Shown piece after piece: positions 8,650-17,255 of a stretch of 64,000 nt of DNA. The translations under genes were made by a program, and so were the position numbers. The DNA lies in NCBI RefSeq assembly GCF_015082335.1, contig NZ_BLRL01000002.1, positions 62,001-126,000 on the forward strand, in the 5' to 3' direction. Numbering within the stretch: position 1 is the stretch's first letter; each line of letters begins with the position of its first letter. The DNA is from Moritella sp. F3. Lineage in GTDB: Bacteria > Pseudomonadota > Gammaproteobacteria > Enterobacterales > Moritellaceae. A model generated the notes under the pieces. It had not been told where the DNA came from. It did no database searches and was given only the letters and a program-made list of their open reading frames with translations.

Positions 8650-9654
8650 ATGCTTGTTTTAGAAATTAAAGATATTAAAGCGGTAATCGAGAAAGTTGGC
8701 TATAAAGAATTTTTTGCTCAGCTTAATGATACATTGACTGAAGATTACAAAAATTGGCACGACTTTGATAAATGCGCACGTGTTGCTAACCATGTTGAAG
8801 ACGGTGTTATCGAGTTAATGCCGATTTCTAATGCGGAAATGTATTCGTTTAAATACGTGAATGGTCACCCAAAAAACCCAGCTCAAAATAAAATGACAGT
8901 AATGGCAACAGGCCAATTATCGTTAACTGAAACTGGCGAACCGCTGATGTTTTCAGAAATGACACTGCTGACTGGTTTCCGTACGGCGGCAACGTCAGCG
9001 ATGGCAGCGAAGCACTTAGCGAAAGCGGATTCACAAGTATTAGCGTTAATCGGTACTGGCGCGCAAAGTGAGTTTCAGTTCCTTGCTTACTCGTTCATGT
9101 TTGATTTAAAAGAAGTACGTTTCTTTGATACAGATCCTGCAGCAATGCGTAAGTTCGAGCAGAACATGGCGCGTTTCGATATTCGCCTAACGCCGTGTAA
9201 AGACTCGCGTGAAGCGGTTCAAGGTGCTGATTTAATTACTACTTGTACAGCAGATAAAAAATACCAAACAGTATTAACCAAAGACATGATCAGCAAAGAC
9301 GTATTCATTAACGGTCTTGGCGGTGATTGCCCAGGTAAAACTGAAATCGAAAAAGAACTAGTAGAAAGCGCAACGATTGTTGTTGAGTATCTACCACAAT
9401 CACGTGTTGAAGGTGAGATCCAACAACTGGGTAGTGACTTCACTTGCACTGAATTACACGAAATTGTGAAAGGCGAAAAAACGCTGAACGTAGCAACAGA
9501 CGGCACTATCTTGTACGACTCTGTAGGCTTTGCCCTAGAAGATTACTCGGTACTACGCTTAGTTTACAAACTGGCTAAGCAACACAACATCGGCAGCGAA
9601 ATGGAATTAATCCCAGATCTAAGCGATGTAAAGAACTTGTTCTCGCTGCTATAA
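8650..9654 (+). CDS. Ornithine cyclodeaminase
   Basis: 334 residues, the usual length for the ornithine cyclodeaminase/mu-crystallin family. Substrate-domain features include RVANHVEDGVIELMP and the MYSFKYVNGHP lysine region. The Rossmann NAD-binding part begins VLALIGTGAQSEFQ near residue 130, followed by an acidic strand end (FFDTDP), ADLITTCTADK and INGLGGDCPGKTEI. It converts ornithine to proline and ammonia with bound NAD+. Strong ribosome site AAAAGGA. With ctlX and the guanidine hydrolase it completes a route from arginine-type guanidines to proline. Expected to be controlled by the divergent TetR gene. Other family members reduce imines, but motifs and context favour the cyclodeaminase. 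Confidence 0.9.
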   Translation: MLVLEIKDIKAVIEKVGYKEFFAQLNDTLTEDYKNWHDFDKCARVANHVEDGVIELMPISNAEMYSFKYVNGHPKNPAQNKMTVMATGQLSLTETGEPLMFSEMTLLTGFRTAATSAMAAKHLAKADSQVLALIGTGAQSEFQFLAYSFMFDLKEVRFFDTDPAAMRKFEQNMARFDIRLTPCKDSREAVQGADLITTCTADKKYQTVLTKDMISKDVFINGLGGDCPGKTEIEKELVESATIVVEYLPQSRVEGEIQQLGSDFTCTELHEIVKGEKTLNVATDGTILYDSVGFALEDYSVLRLVYKLAKQHNIGSEMELIPDLSDVKNLFSLL

Positions 9655-9734
9655 AAGCGTAGCTCGTTAAAATGACGAGCCTAGCCTGTCGCGGCTAGTT
9701 GGTTCCTGTTCGTCATTCATAATAAAACCCTTGG

Positions 9735-9781
9735 CCAAGCACTCACAGTTCGCACTCAATACTGTGGGCTTGGTCTTTTTT
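9735..9781 (+). terminator. Terminator after ornithine cyclodeaminase
   Basis: CCAAGC (9735-9740) pairs with GCTTGG (9768-9773), extended inside by CACAGT/ACTGTG, and is followed by TCTTTTTT. The long two-part stem and T-tract make a strong Rho-independent terminator. Confidence 0.9.
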
Positions 9782-9785
9782 AGCT

Positions 9786-10191
9786 TTCCCCTTTTTAGCT
9801 TGTCCTTGCCAGCTATAAACATGTTTACGGTTCATAAATCCCCCCTATGTTAGCCATTTGTTCGTTTAAAATTATTTTCAATTATTATTACCCCCTCTAG
9901 AGCCGCATAAATACTGACTTTCGAGTCAAGAAATGACGGTTTCACCCTCTCAACCGGAAAATAAAGACTTTACAAGATAACAAGCCTTAGACTAATATCA
10001 GTCCGTATAAGCGCGTTGGATAAACGCGGCTTACCCGCACACACGATTCGCTTGTACCGCTTAAACTAAAATCCTTATAATTTTTTGCACAGTACCATCC
10101 ATGAACCCATTCATTTAGGGTTTTCCTTGCGCCTGCTATATAGCATCGCGTAAGAATAAGAGCCTGTGCAGACAAACAGAAGATAGATGTC
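9786..10191 (+). promoter_or_regulatory. Long upstream region of guaC
   Basis: About 400 bases without a recognisable gene. A small hairpin CGCGTT-ggata-AACGCG lies at 10012-10028. A weak promoter-like pair, TTGCGC (about 10127) and TAAGAAT (about 10151) at an 18-base spacing, stands 35-40 bases before the start codon. No PurR box or known purine riboswitch was recognised. Confidence 0.3.
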
Positions 10192-11232
10192 ATGCGTATA
10201 GAACAAGAATTGAAGCTAGGTTTTAAAGATGTACTTTTCCGCCCAAAACGTTCAACTCTTAAGAGTCGTTCACAAGTAAGCTTAGAGCGTACATTCACTT
10301 TCCCTAACAGCAAGTACACTTGGACAGGTGTACCGGTTATTGCTGCAAACATGGATACTGTAGGTACATTTGAAGCGGCGAAAGAACTTGCTGCACACAA
10401 AATGCTAACAGCTGTACATAAGCATTACACTGTAGCTGAATGGAAAGAGTTCCTAGAAGCAAACCCAGAAATCTTTGACCACATCTTTGTATCAACTGGT
10501 ACATCTGATTCAGATTTCGAAAAACTTCAACAAGTTCTAGCATTAGATGATCGTCTACAGTTTATCTGTATCGATGTAGCTAATGGTTACTCAGAATTTT
10601 TCATTGATTTCGTGCGTAAAGTACGTAAAGCATACCCAACTAAAACGATTATGGCTGGTAACGTAGTTACTGGTGAAATCACAGAAGAACTTATCCTGTC
10701 TGGCGCAGATATCATCAAAGTTGGTATCGGTCCTGGTTCAGTATGTACTACACGTGTTAAAACAGGTGTTGGTTACCCACAACTTTCTGCAATCATCGAG
10801 TGTGCTGACGCTGCTCACGGCCTTTCAGGCATGGTTGTTGGTGACGGTGGTTGTTCTTGTGCTGGTGACGTTGCTAAAGCATTTGGCGGCGGCGCAGACT
10901 TCGTTATGCTTGGCGGTATGTTAGCTGGTCACGACGAAAGTGGCGGCGAACTGTGCGAAGTTGATGGCAAGAAAACAAAAAAATTCTATGGCATGAGCTC
11001 AACAACTGCGATGAACAAACACGCAGGTGGTGTTGCTAAATACCGTGCTTCAGAAGGTAAAACAGTAGAAGTTCCTTACCGTGGTCCTATCGAAAACACT
11101 GTTTTTGATATCCTAGGTGGCGTACGTTCTACTTGTACATACGTTGGTGCAGCTTCATTAAAAGAGCTAAGCAAGCGTACTACCTTTATCCGCGTACTTG
11201 AGCAAGAAAACAACGTATTCGGTAAAGAATAA
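10192..11232 (+). CDS. guaC: GMP reductase
   Basis: 346 residues, the same length class as Escherichia coli GuaC. A TIM-barrel enzyme of the IMPDH/GMPR family lacking the CBS pair, as GMP reductases do. Landmarks: [16 protein letters not shown] at the start, [13 protein letters not shown], the catalytic cysteine loop [11 protein letters not shown] near residue 186, [33 protein letters not shown], and the FYGMSS flap. It reduces GMP to IMP with NADPH in purine salvage. It stands alone, with its own long leader and terminator. Base composition fits the core genome. Confidence 0.97.
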   Translation: MRIEQELKLGFKDVLFRPKRSTLKSRSQVSLERTFTFPNSKYTWTGVPVIAANMDTVGTFEAAKELAAHKMLTAVHKHYTVAEWKEFLEANPEIFDHIFVSTGTSDSDFEKLQQVLALDDRLQFICIDVANGYSEFFIDFVRKVRKAYPTKTIMAGNVVTGEITEELILSGADIIKVGIGPGSVCTTRVKTGVGYPQLSAIIECADAAHGLSGMVVGDGGCSCAGDVAKAFGGGADFVMLGGMLAGHDESGGELCEVDGKKTKKFYGMSSTTAMNKHAGGVAKYRASEGKTVEVPYRGPIENTVFDILGGVRSTCTYVGAASLKELSKRTTFIRVLEQENNVFGKE

Positions 11233-11276
11233 ATTGGTGTAAATATGCAGGTCTAGAACTGCGTATTTAAGCTAAC

Positions 11277-11325
11277 AAAGGCGAGCATTGATGTGGACAT
11301 AGTTCATTATCATGCTCGCCTTTTT
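11277..11325 (+). terminator. guaC terminator, member of the GGCGAGCAT hairpin family
   Basis: AAAGGCGAGCAT (11277-11288) pairs with ATGCTCGCCTTT (11312-11323), and the T-tract runs to 11325. Near copies of this element, including flanking GCTAA and ACGTTTT-like bases, recur at about 15114, 20683 and 31185. Confidence 0.9.
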
Positions 11326-11542
11326 GCGTTTTGGAGTACGAGATAACTGAATTATCATTATTTCATCCAAGCGTTTTAAGGCAGAATAAAGGTGCACAAT
11401 GGTGACGATACAAATAAAATAAACAAAGTGGGTTATTCTTTGCGTCTTTTGGTAAATAACACCGTCTGGCTATAAGTACTGTAAATAACAATTACTGTAA
11501 TTAATGCATACCGTAAATCGATTAAGTTGAGGCTCCATAAAT

Positions 11543-12082
11543 ATGTTATCTGAATGGCAAAATCACAAAGCGCAACTGCGCGGTTATGTAAGCAAGCGCA
11601 TTGATGATGCCAACGCTGTTGACGATATCCTGCAAGATGTATACATCAAGGCCAGCAGTAATTTACATCAATTAAAATCAACTGGCAGCCTCAAAGGTTG
11701 GCTTTATCGTATTGCGCACAACACCATCATGGATTTTTATCGAGGGCGTCAGCCTTATGACCCCCTACCCGACGACCTCGTGGCTGAAGAGGAAGATGAA
11801 GGCATTGAAGCTCGCGAAGAATTAGCGCAATGTTTGCGTCCTTTGATTGACGAACTACCAGAAAAATACGGCATCCCACTGCGCTTAGCAGAGCTTGAGG
11901 GGGTTTCACAAAAAGACATAGCCCAACAACTGGGTTTATCGCTTTCTGGAGCCAAGAGCCGCGTACAAAGAGGCAGAGTCAAATTTCGTGAACAAATGAT
12001 GGCATGTTGTGATTTTGAAGTAGACCAAAACGGTATTGTCGACTACACCAGAAAAGATGGTAGTAGCTCTCCTAAATGCTAG
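11543..12082 (+). CDS. sigZ: ECF-type RNA polymerase sigma factor SigZ
   Basis: 179 residues. Region 2 covers residues 1-70 (HKAQLRGYVSKRIDDANAVDDILQDVYIKA, LKGWLYRIAHNTIMDFYR). Region 4 is near 100-150 (LRPLIDELPEKYGIPLRLAELEGVSQKDIAQQLGLSLSGAKSRVQRGRVKFREQM). A Cys-containing tail follows (MMACCDFEVDQNGIVDY), typical of SigZ-like factors. No anti-sigma gene is adjacent; the next gene, 48 bases on, is an unusual glutathione synthetase that could be a target or operon partner. The Cys pair suggests, but does not prove, metal or redox sensitivity. GAGG ribosome site ahead of the ATG. Confidence 0.87.
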   Translation: MLSEWQNHKAQLRGYVSKRIDDANAVDDILQDVYIKASSNLHQLKSTGSLKGWLYRIAHNTIMDFYRGRQPYDPLPDDLVAEEEDEGIEAREELAQCLRPLIDELPEKYGIPLRLAELEGVSQKDIAQQLGLSLSGAKSRVQRGRVKFREQMMACCDFEVDQNGIVDYTRKDGSSSPKC

Positions 12083-12130
12083 CCCGAGTATAAAGCAGCG
12101 CATCAGCAGTTACCCTTTATTGGAGTAAAA

Positions 12131-13624
12131 ATGAATAACCAAGCAAACGCAATGATCCCACAGCACGTAATTGAAGACGCCACAGAATGGGCAATCATGC
12201 ATGGCGTTGCATTTCGTCAAGCAGACAACACAGCAAGACACTGCCCTTTTAGCATTGCACCAATGACAATGAAGCGTGAAGTGTATGAACACTTGCGTAA
12301 AGTAACCCCGCTGATCACCAAGCTAATCAGCAACCTATCTGAAGACCATGATTACCTACAATCATCATTAAAAAACATGGCCAAAGCCGATCCCTTTTTC
12401 GGTCGCTTGTTAGCGCTGCATCAGCAAGCGCATGGTGATAAAGATCATCCCATTAATCCAGCACGTACACCTTTACTGTTAATGCGCACCGATTTTATGG
12501 ATGACCGTCAACACGGCGCTAAAGTTATCGAATTTAATGGTATCGCGGCAGGTATGGCGCCATTTGGACAGCGTGCGACAGAGTTTCACGCCTTTATGGC
12601 AAACCAATGGCCAGCGGTTTATCGCACCTGGTCTGAAACTAGCTCTGAAAGTAGTTCTGAAACGAGCCCAGCGACACCAGCAGAAAATCAAGGCCTAGAA
12701 CAACTCGCTTATGGTATTGCCCAAGCCGCTAAAAAAGTCCAAGCGACATTTACTGCCGACATGCCCCAAGCTAAGCCAACCTTCTTGATGGTGATCCAAG
12801 ACAATGAGGATAATGTTTACGACCAGCACTTACTTGAAATCGCGCTGCAGAAAAATGGCTTACGCACAGTAAGGCGGACGTTTGAGCAGCTCAGTACCCA
12901 GCTTGCAACAGGCGACAACCAACGCTTAATGTTAGAAGGTGTCGGTGCTATCGACGTGGTGTATCTACGCGCTGGCTACCAATATTCAGACTACTATTCT
13001 CCAAAGCGTAATGAATCCGTATGCTGTCAGACGTTAAGCCAGACAAGATTGTTTATCGAACAACACCATGTAGCGATGAATGCCACTATTGGCCAGCAGT
13101 TGGCCACCAGCAAAACCATACAAATGCTGCTCACGATAATGCCCGCTCAAGACTATGTGCGCTGGGGACTGACACTAGAAGAAGCGCAATTAGTCAAAAG
13201 TGTGCTTGCAGAAATGAAGCCAGTGAATGAAAGCACCATCACTTGGTTTAACACCCAAGCAGACAAACAAGCATGGGTATTAAAGAATCAAGGTGAAGGT
13301 GGTGGTCACTGTATTTTTGGTGACGATATCAGCGATAAATTAAATCAACTTGCACCCACTGAGTACGACGCATGGGCGTTAATGTTACGTTTACATCCAC
13401 ATGAACGCGAGACGCAAACCATTGCAGTGCGTGATGGCGAGCAAACTCAAATAGACGATTTGGTCAGTGAAATAGGTCTGTTTACCGCCTATTACAATGG
13501 AGAGCCGGTAACGGAATCAGCGGGTTATGCAGGGTATTTAATCCGCAGTAAACCAGCGAGTGAAAATGAGGGTGGGATCCACAGTGGTAAAGGTATTTTA
13601 GATTCTCTTGCACTGATTGATTAG
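12131..13624 (+). CDS. Eukaryotic-type glutathione synthetase
   Basis: 497 residues. It does not resemble bacterial GshB (about 315 residues) but follows the eukaryotic GSS pattern: LLLMRTDFM and VIEFNGIAAGM early, YDQHLLEIAL near 235, YLRAGYQYSDYYSPKRNES near 285, SKTIQMLL near 333, the ATP-grasp glycine-rich loop WVLKNQGEGGGHCIFGDD near 395-410, LMLRLHPHE, and the closing lid GYAGYLIRSKPASENEGGIHSGKGILDS. It should ligate gamma-glutamylcysteine and glycine using ATP. A low-complexity SETSSESSSETSPATPAE insert near residue 180 looks like a flexible loop. It lies just downstream of sigZ and upstream of a C-S lyase gene. It may make glutathione or a variant thiol. Confidence 0.85.
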   Translation: MNNQANAMIPQHVIEDATEWAIMHGVAFRQADNTARHCPFSIAPMTMKREVYEHLRKVTPLITKLISNLSEDHDYLQSSLKNMAKADPFFGRLLALHQQAHGDKDHPINPARTPLLLMRTDFMDDRQHGAKVIEFNGIAAGMAPFGQRATEFHAFMANQWPAVYRTWSETSSESSSETSPATPAENQGLEQLAYGIAQAAKKVQATFTADMPQAKPTFLMVIQDNEDNVYDQHLLEIALQKNGLRTVRRTFEQLSTQLATGDNQRLMLEGVGAIDVVYLRAGYQYSDYYSPKRNESVCCQTLSQTRLFIEQHHVAMNATIGQQLATSKTIQMLLTIMPAQDYVRWGLTLEEAQLVKSVLAEMKPVNESTITWFNTQADKQAWVLKNQGEGGGHCIFGDDISDKLNQLAPTEYDAWALMLRLHPHERETQTIAVRDGEQTQIDDLVSEIGLFTAYYNGEPVTESAGYAGYLIRSKPASENEGGIHSGKGILDSLALID

Positions 13625-13630
13625 CTCCAA

Positions 13631-13659
13631 GACTCATCATTAAATAATAGTGATGAGTC
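13631..13659 (+). terminator. Hairpin after the glutathione synthetase gene
   Basis: GACTCATCA (13631-13639) pairs perfectly with TGATGAGTC (13651-13659). It sits just past the stop codon, but the following bases are A/T-mixed rather than a T-tract, so termination may be partial. Confidence 0.55.
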
Positions 13660-13731
13660 ATTAAATAATCTGCGTCTTTTTTATTTATCTCCGTCTTAGT
13701 TATATCAGACTACAATGGCAGAGATAAACCC

Positions 13732-14904
13732 ATGCTGAAACTAGCACCAAGTCAGACCGATATTAACAACAAGTTCATCAAGCACGACAGTAATATGCTT
13801 AAGCAAGTCTATGGCACCGACGACGTTGCCCCTTACTGGATTGCAGACATGGAGTTCCCCATTGCCTCACCGATAACCCAAGCCATGCAACAGCTGGTGA
13901 GCCGCGAGACTTACTCATACGAATTCGATTCTAAAACGGTGTTCCAGGCTATTTCACAATGGAATAAAACCCGTCACAATCTTGACCTTAACCCCGACCA
14001 CTTTGTACCAGCACCGGGTGTATTAAGCGTAATAGCCTTATTAATTCGCGAGTTTACTGACGAAGGTGATGGCGTATTAATTCAAACACCGGTCTATCAT
14101 CAATTTCGCCGCTTAATTGAATCGGCAGGACGTAGAGCAGTGAACAACACGTTACAAATCGACAATGATAAATATGTCATGGATTTTGCAAATTTTGAAA
14201 AACAATTGCAAAGTGGCAAGGTGAAAATGGTGTTGTTATGTAACCCGCACAACCCTGTCGGTCGAGTTTGGCACAAAACAGAATTAGAACAACTGGTCGC
14301 AATAGCGAAGAAATATAACACCCTCATCATTAGTGACGAGATCCATGGCGACATCGTGTTTGACGATGCCACATTCACCAGTATTAGTTCATTAGATTAT
14401 GACAACAGCTTAACGATTATTGGTTCGCCAGCTAAGAACTTCGGCTTAAACAGTATTTCCAATGGTTATATTTACAGTGACAACAAAGTATTACGTGAGA
14501 AGATCAAAAGCACCGTGGTATCAATGTCGCTTGACCACGAAAATATCTTTACCACGAACGCGACCATCGCAGCTTATCAGCAAGGCCAAGCATGGTTTGA
14601 TGCCTTTTTAAGTTATACCCAAAATACCCGCAATTGGATCACCGCATTTATGGCCAATGAACTGCCACAAGTGAAAGTGTTTGAACCTGAAGGCACTAAT
14701 CAAATTTGGTTTGATTTTACTGGCTTAGGATTAACGTCGGCGCAGCTTAAATCGCTATTAACACAGCAAGCAAAATTGGCGCTTACCCCAGGCACTTGGT
14801 TTAGTGAGCCTGATGAAAACTTCTATCGCATGAACTTTGCATCACCGTTAGCGCAAATTCAGGCTTCACTCACGTTGTTGAAATCAGCAATAGATAGTGA
14901 ATAG
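13732..14904 (+). CDS. patB: PatB/MalY-type aminotransferase, probable cystathionine beta-lyase
   Basis: 390 residues, fold type I PLP enzyme. Features: YWIADMEFPIASPI near residue 35 (the MalY/PatB signature), VLSVIALLIREFT, LLCNPHNPVGRVW near 165, SDEIHGDIVF near 200 and the Schiff-base lysine in GSPAKNFGLNS near residue 235. Members cleave cystathionine or cysteine conjugates to pyruvate, ammonia and a thiol; some also repress regulators, like MalY. It follows the glutathione synthetase gene after about 107 bases, which hints at sulfur-amino-acid or thiol-conjugate metabolism. The exact substrate is open. Confidence 0.88.
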   Translation: MLKLAPSQTDINNKFIKHDSNMLKQVYGTDDVAPYWIADMEFPIASPITQAMQQLVSRETYSYEFDSKTVFQAISQWNKTRHNLDLNPDHFVPAPGVLSVIALLIREFTDEGDGVLIQTPVYHQFRRLIESAGRRAVNNTLQIDNDKYVMDFANFEKQLQSGKVKMVLLCNPHNPVGRVWHKTELEQLVAIAKKYNTLIISDEIHGDIVFDDATFTSISSLDYDNSLTIIGSPAKNFGLNSISNGYIYSDNKVLREKIKSTVVSMSLDHENIFTTNATIAAYQQGQAWFDAFLSYTQNTRNWITAFMANELPQVKVFEPEGTNQIWFDFTGLGLTSAQLKSLLTQQAKLALTPGTWFSEPDENFYRMNFASPLAQIQASLTLLKSAIDSE

Positions 14905-15415
14905 GCGTAACGCTAAGCTCAACTATATAGCGACGCATATTAAGACAAAACCTACGTATTTTATTGTGTCGCGGGCTACGTTCACTTTATGCTGCGAAAA
15001 CGCCTGCAGATATGGGGCTGACTCCAGTTAAAAATCTAGCGGGTAGTTTTGTTGAATAGGTTGAAAGTGGCGGTGCTGTCGAGTCGTAACCTTCTGTTAG
15101 GATTTAAGCTAATAAAGGCGAGTATGATGTGGATTAATTTACTTATAAATGTTCCATACCATGCTCGCATTTTTACGTTTTAGAAAACAAGACGACTCAA
15201 TTATTCGTCGACAGATCACATTACCAAGACCTTCAAAAGGTTCTAACAATCAAACCAATTGGTCAAACTTATCAAGTTAATTCAACAACTTAAAAATACC
15301 CACAAAGTATAGCAAACATAAATTAAGCTTGTCCTAGATCAACGTCCACTCTCAGCTAACCAACTATATTGGCCGCAGAAAATAAAGCCCATTGGACTAA
15401 TTAAGGATTATATTT
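14905..15415 (+). other. Intergenic region with a family hairpin
   Basis: No gene is seen. The only clear structure is the second copy of the GGCGAG hairpin family (listed separately). The 3' part is AT-rich and presumably carries the promoter of the next gene. No known RNA was recognised. Confidence 0.4.
15114..15175 (+). terminator. GGCGAG-family hairpin, second copy
   Basis: GCGAGTATG (15118-15126) pairs with CATGCTCGC (15160-15168) with one T.G pair, followed by ATTTTT. The flanks (GCTAATAAAG before, ACGTTTTAGA after) match those of the guaC terminator. It lies more than 200 bases after the patB stop and may end its transcript. Confidence 0.75.
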
Positions 15416-16039
15416 ATGAAAAAATTACTTGTACTTAGCCTCGCATCTGCAATGTCGTTTTCAACAATTGCGAATGAAAATGTCATTAACGGGATGGATT
15501 TTGGCCCTCTCGCCCAGCTTGTAGGGACTTGGAAAACAATGGAAGGAGCCGGTGTTGATGTTGCACCTGCAAAAGTCGGTTCTGAACAAGGAGCAGGCTC
15601 TCTTGCAGTGAGTCCTTTTTTCGAAACAATGACGTTTGAAGCGGCAGCAGATGCCGAGAATGCAAGCGAGCAATACTTAGTGGCTTTATATTACAAACAA
15701 GAAGTATTTAGAAAGTCAGATGGCTCTAAATTTCATGATCAACGTGGTTATTTTATCTATGATGCTAAAAATCAAATGGTATACAACTCATTTTGCATAC
15801 CACGTACTACCTGTGTCACCGCTGAAGGTGTTGCAGGTAAAACAATGACACTGACTGCACCTGCACGAGGGATAGCTGAAGGTTCATATATGACAGGGAA
15901 AGCCTCAACAACAGGCTTTAGTATGAACATCAAAATTGAAGAAAATAAACTAACTTATTCACAAAATACGATGTTAGATATTTACGGTCAGCCAATGTCG
16001 CATACCGATAGCAGCACACTAATCAGAGTAACAAAATAA
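15416..16039 (+). CDS. Exported heme-binding beta-barrel-like protein
   Basis: 207 residues with a signal peptide (MKKLLVLSLASAMSFSTIAN, cut near residue 20). The mature part starts with FGPLAQLVGTWKT near 30, the opening strand seen in nitrobindin/THAP4-type heme-binding and related lipocalin-like barrels. Beta-rich segments follow, including FHDQRGYFIYDAKNQMVYNSF and a lone Cys pair (CIPRTTC, near 123-128). I recognise the fold class rather than a defined function; a histidine heme ligand cannot be assigned with confidence. Good AAGGA ribosome site. It is transcribed alone and ends at a shared terminator. Confidence 0.55.
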   Translation: MKKLLVLSLASAMSFSTIANENVINGMDFGPLAQLVGTWKTMEGAGVDVAPAKVGSEQGAGSLAVSPFFETMTFEAAADAENASEQYLVALYYKQEVFRKSDGSKFHDQRGYFIYDAKNQMVYNSFCIPRTTCVTAEGVAGKTMTLTAPARGIAEGSYMTGKASTTGFSMNIKIEENKLTYSQNTMLDIYGQPMSHTDSSTLIRVTK

Positions 16040-16049
16040 CGTTAAGACA

Positions 16050-16095
16050 AAGCAGTCCAACATTATGGTGTTATGCCCTATTTGGACTGCTTATT
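16050..16095. terminator. Bidirectional terminator between the heme-binding-like gene and yaeP
   Basis: AAGCAGTCCAA (16050-16060) pairs perfectly with TTGGACTGCTT (16082-16092), followed by ATTTATT on the plus strand. It lies between convergent genes. Confidence 0.85.
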
Positions 16096-16114
16096 TATTC
16101 TATGTAAAGAAAGA

Positions 16115-16318
16115 CTAATCTTCAAAGTCTGAAATAAGTAAATTCGCAGCTGCAAAAGCGGCTTTATCGCGAACATCGTCAGGCAAAGTCTCATCACCCG
16201 CAACATCGTTTAACGCTTTAAGTGCACAGCCAATCGCTTTGGGGATATAACCTTGATCGCCACTGCCGATTAATGAATACAACTCACGGACTTTGTCACA
16301 ACACTGATACACGTTCAT
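16115..16318 (-). CDS. yaeP: YaeP family protein (UPF0253)
   Basis: 67 residues. The [31 protein letters not shown] and [20 protein letters not shown] segments match the short, highly conserved YaeP family of enterics and vibrios. Its function is unknown. AAGGT lies upstream of the ATG. It faces the heme-binding-like gene across a shared terminator. Confidence 0.9.
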   Translation of the reverse strand: MNVYQCCDKVRELYSLIGSGDQGYIPKAIGCALKALNDVAGDETLPDDVRDKAAFAAANLLISDFED

Positions 16319-17255
16319 GGTAATACCTTATATAGAAGAGTCATTTAAAATTAATATGAGGCTATTTTATCCTTTGCAGTAATTCAATGTCGAGCGTTAA
16401 GGTTGGCTAATTGAGGATGTGTTGATCTTGGTTGGTAAATGCATATCGACGATTTAACCCTAATAACCTCTAACGAGGAGGCTTTTATTCAATGAATAGC
16501 AAACTAAAATCTCATTTATGTTAAATACTTTCTTTTATACGTTGATGATTTAGATAACAGCACCATTGAAGGAATGACACAAATAAACCCTAAAGAAAAA
16601 ATAAGGCGGTTGAACTCCAATAATTGATAGGCCGAAAACAAAGTTATAATCAGCAACGAAATTATGTGCAGCTTATGCCAAAATTGATTTTTTTTTGCAG
16701 AAATCGAGTAAGCTCGAACAATCATAATAATTCCATCATATTTATATTTACACTTTAACCAGAATGTTTACACGTGTATTTGCGCGAATAACGACTAGAT
16801 AAAACGATTTAATCAGTAATAGTAAAAGAAAATACCTCTGCATTAAATAGTAAATAAATACTAAGCATATAATTAAGACGCCTATACCTCTTAATTTCCA
16901 TTTAATATAAGAACGGTTGGATAGGCGTTTAAGTGGTAATTTAGAAAGGCTGAGCGGCTTCAGTACATTTACCTTACTGTGCTGCCGTTGTTTTTGTTAA
17001 CACAGCGCAGAACCAAAAGCATACTCACTTAAGATACCGACTCTAAGCCTTATTTATAGATGTTAATTTAGCTATGACTGGTTAAACATGATGGGATAAT
17101 TTTGCACTAAATTGGGGAATCAATGTTTCAGCTAAAATAAGCCTGAAACATCTATTTTATCAAGTAACATTCCAATAATACGATGTTTGAGTGGTTGTTA
17201 TATTTCTATAAGTCTAGAGTGTTAAGTACAGTTTTACCCATCCCCGTTAAAATTA
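16319..17255. other. AT-rich gene-poor region with small hairpins
   Basis: Apart from one doubtful short frame (16516-16725) nothing protein-coding is convincing. Structures seen: an inverted repeat ACGCCTAT (near 16880)/ATAGGCGT (near 16920) around an AT-rich loop, and a terminator-like hairpin CGGC..CAGTA (16955-16965)/TACTG..GCCG (16975-16987) followed by TTGTTTTTG. These could be remnants of lost genes or of an inserted segment. Confidence 0.4.
16516..16725 (-). CDS. Hypothetical small membrane protein
   Basis: 69 residues with two hydrophobic stretches (HIISLLIITLFSAYQLL and LIFSLGFICVIPSMVLL) between basic ends, which would fit a two-helix inner-membrane protein. No family is recognised. 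The ribosome site is weak (GATGGA) and it stands alone in AT-rich DNA, so it may not be a real gene. Confidence 0.35.
   Translation of the reverse strand: MIVRAYSISAKKNQFWHKLHIISLLIITLFSAYQLLEFNRLIFSLGFICVIPSMVLLSKSSTYKRKYLT

Noticed and set aside
16875..16990. Possible integron attC site (ACGCCTAT...ATAGGCGT)
   Set aside because: The core R'/R'' sites and the spacing of attC are absent and no integrase or cassette array is present.
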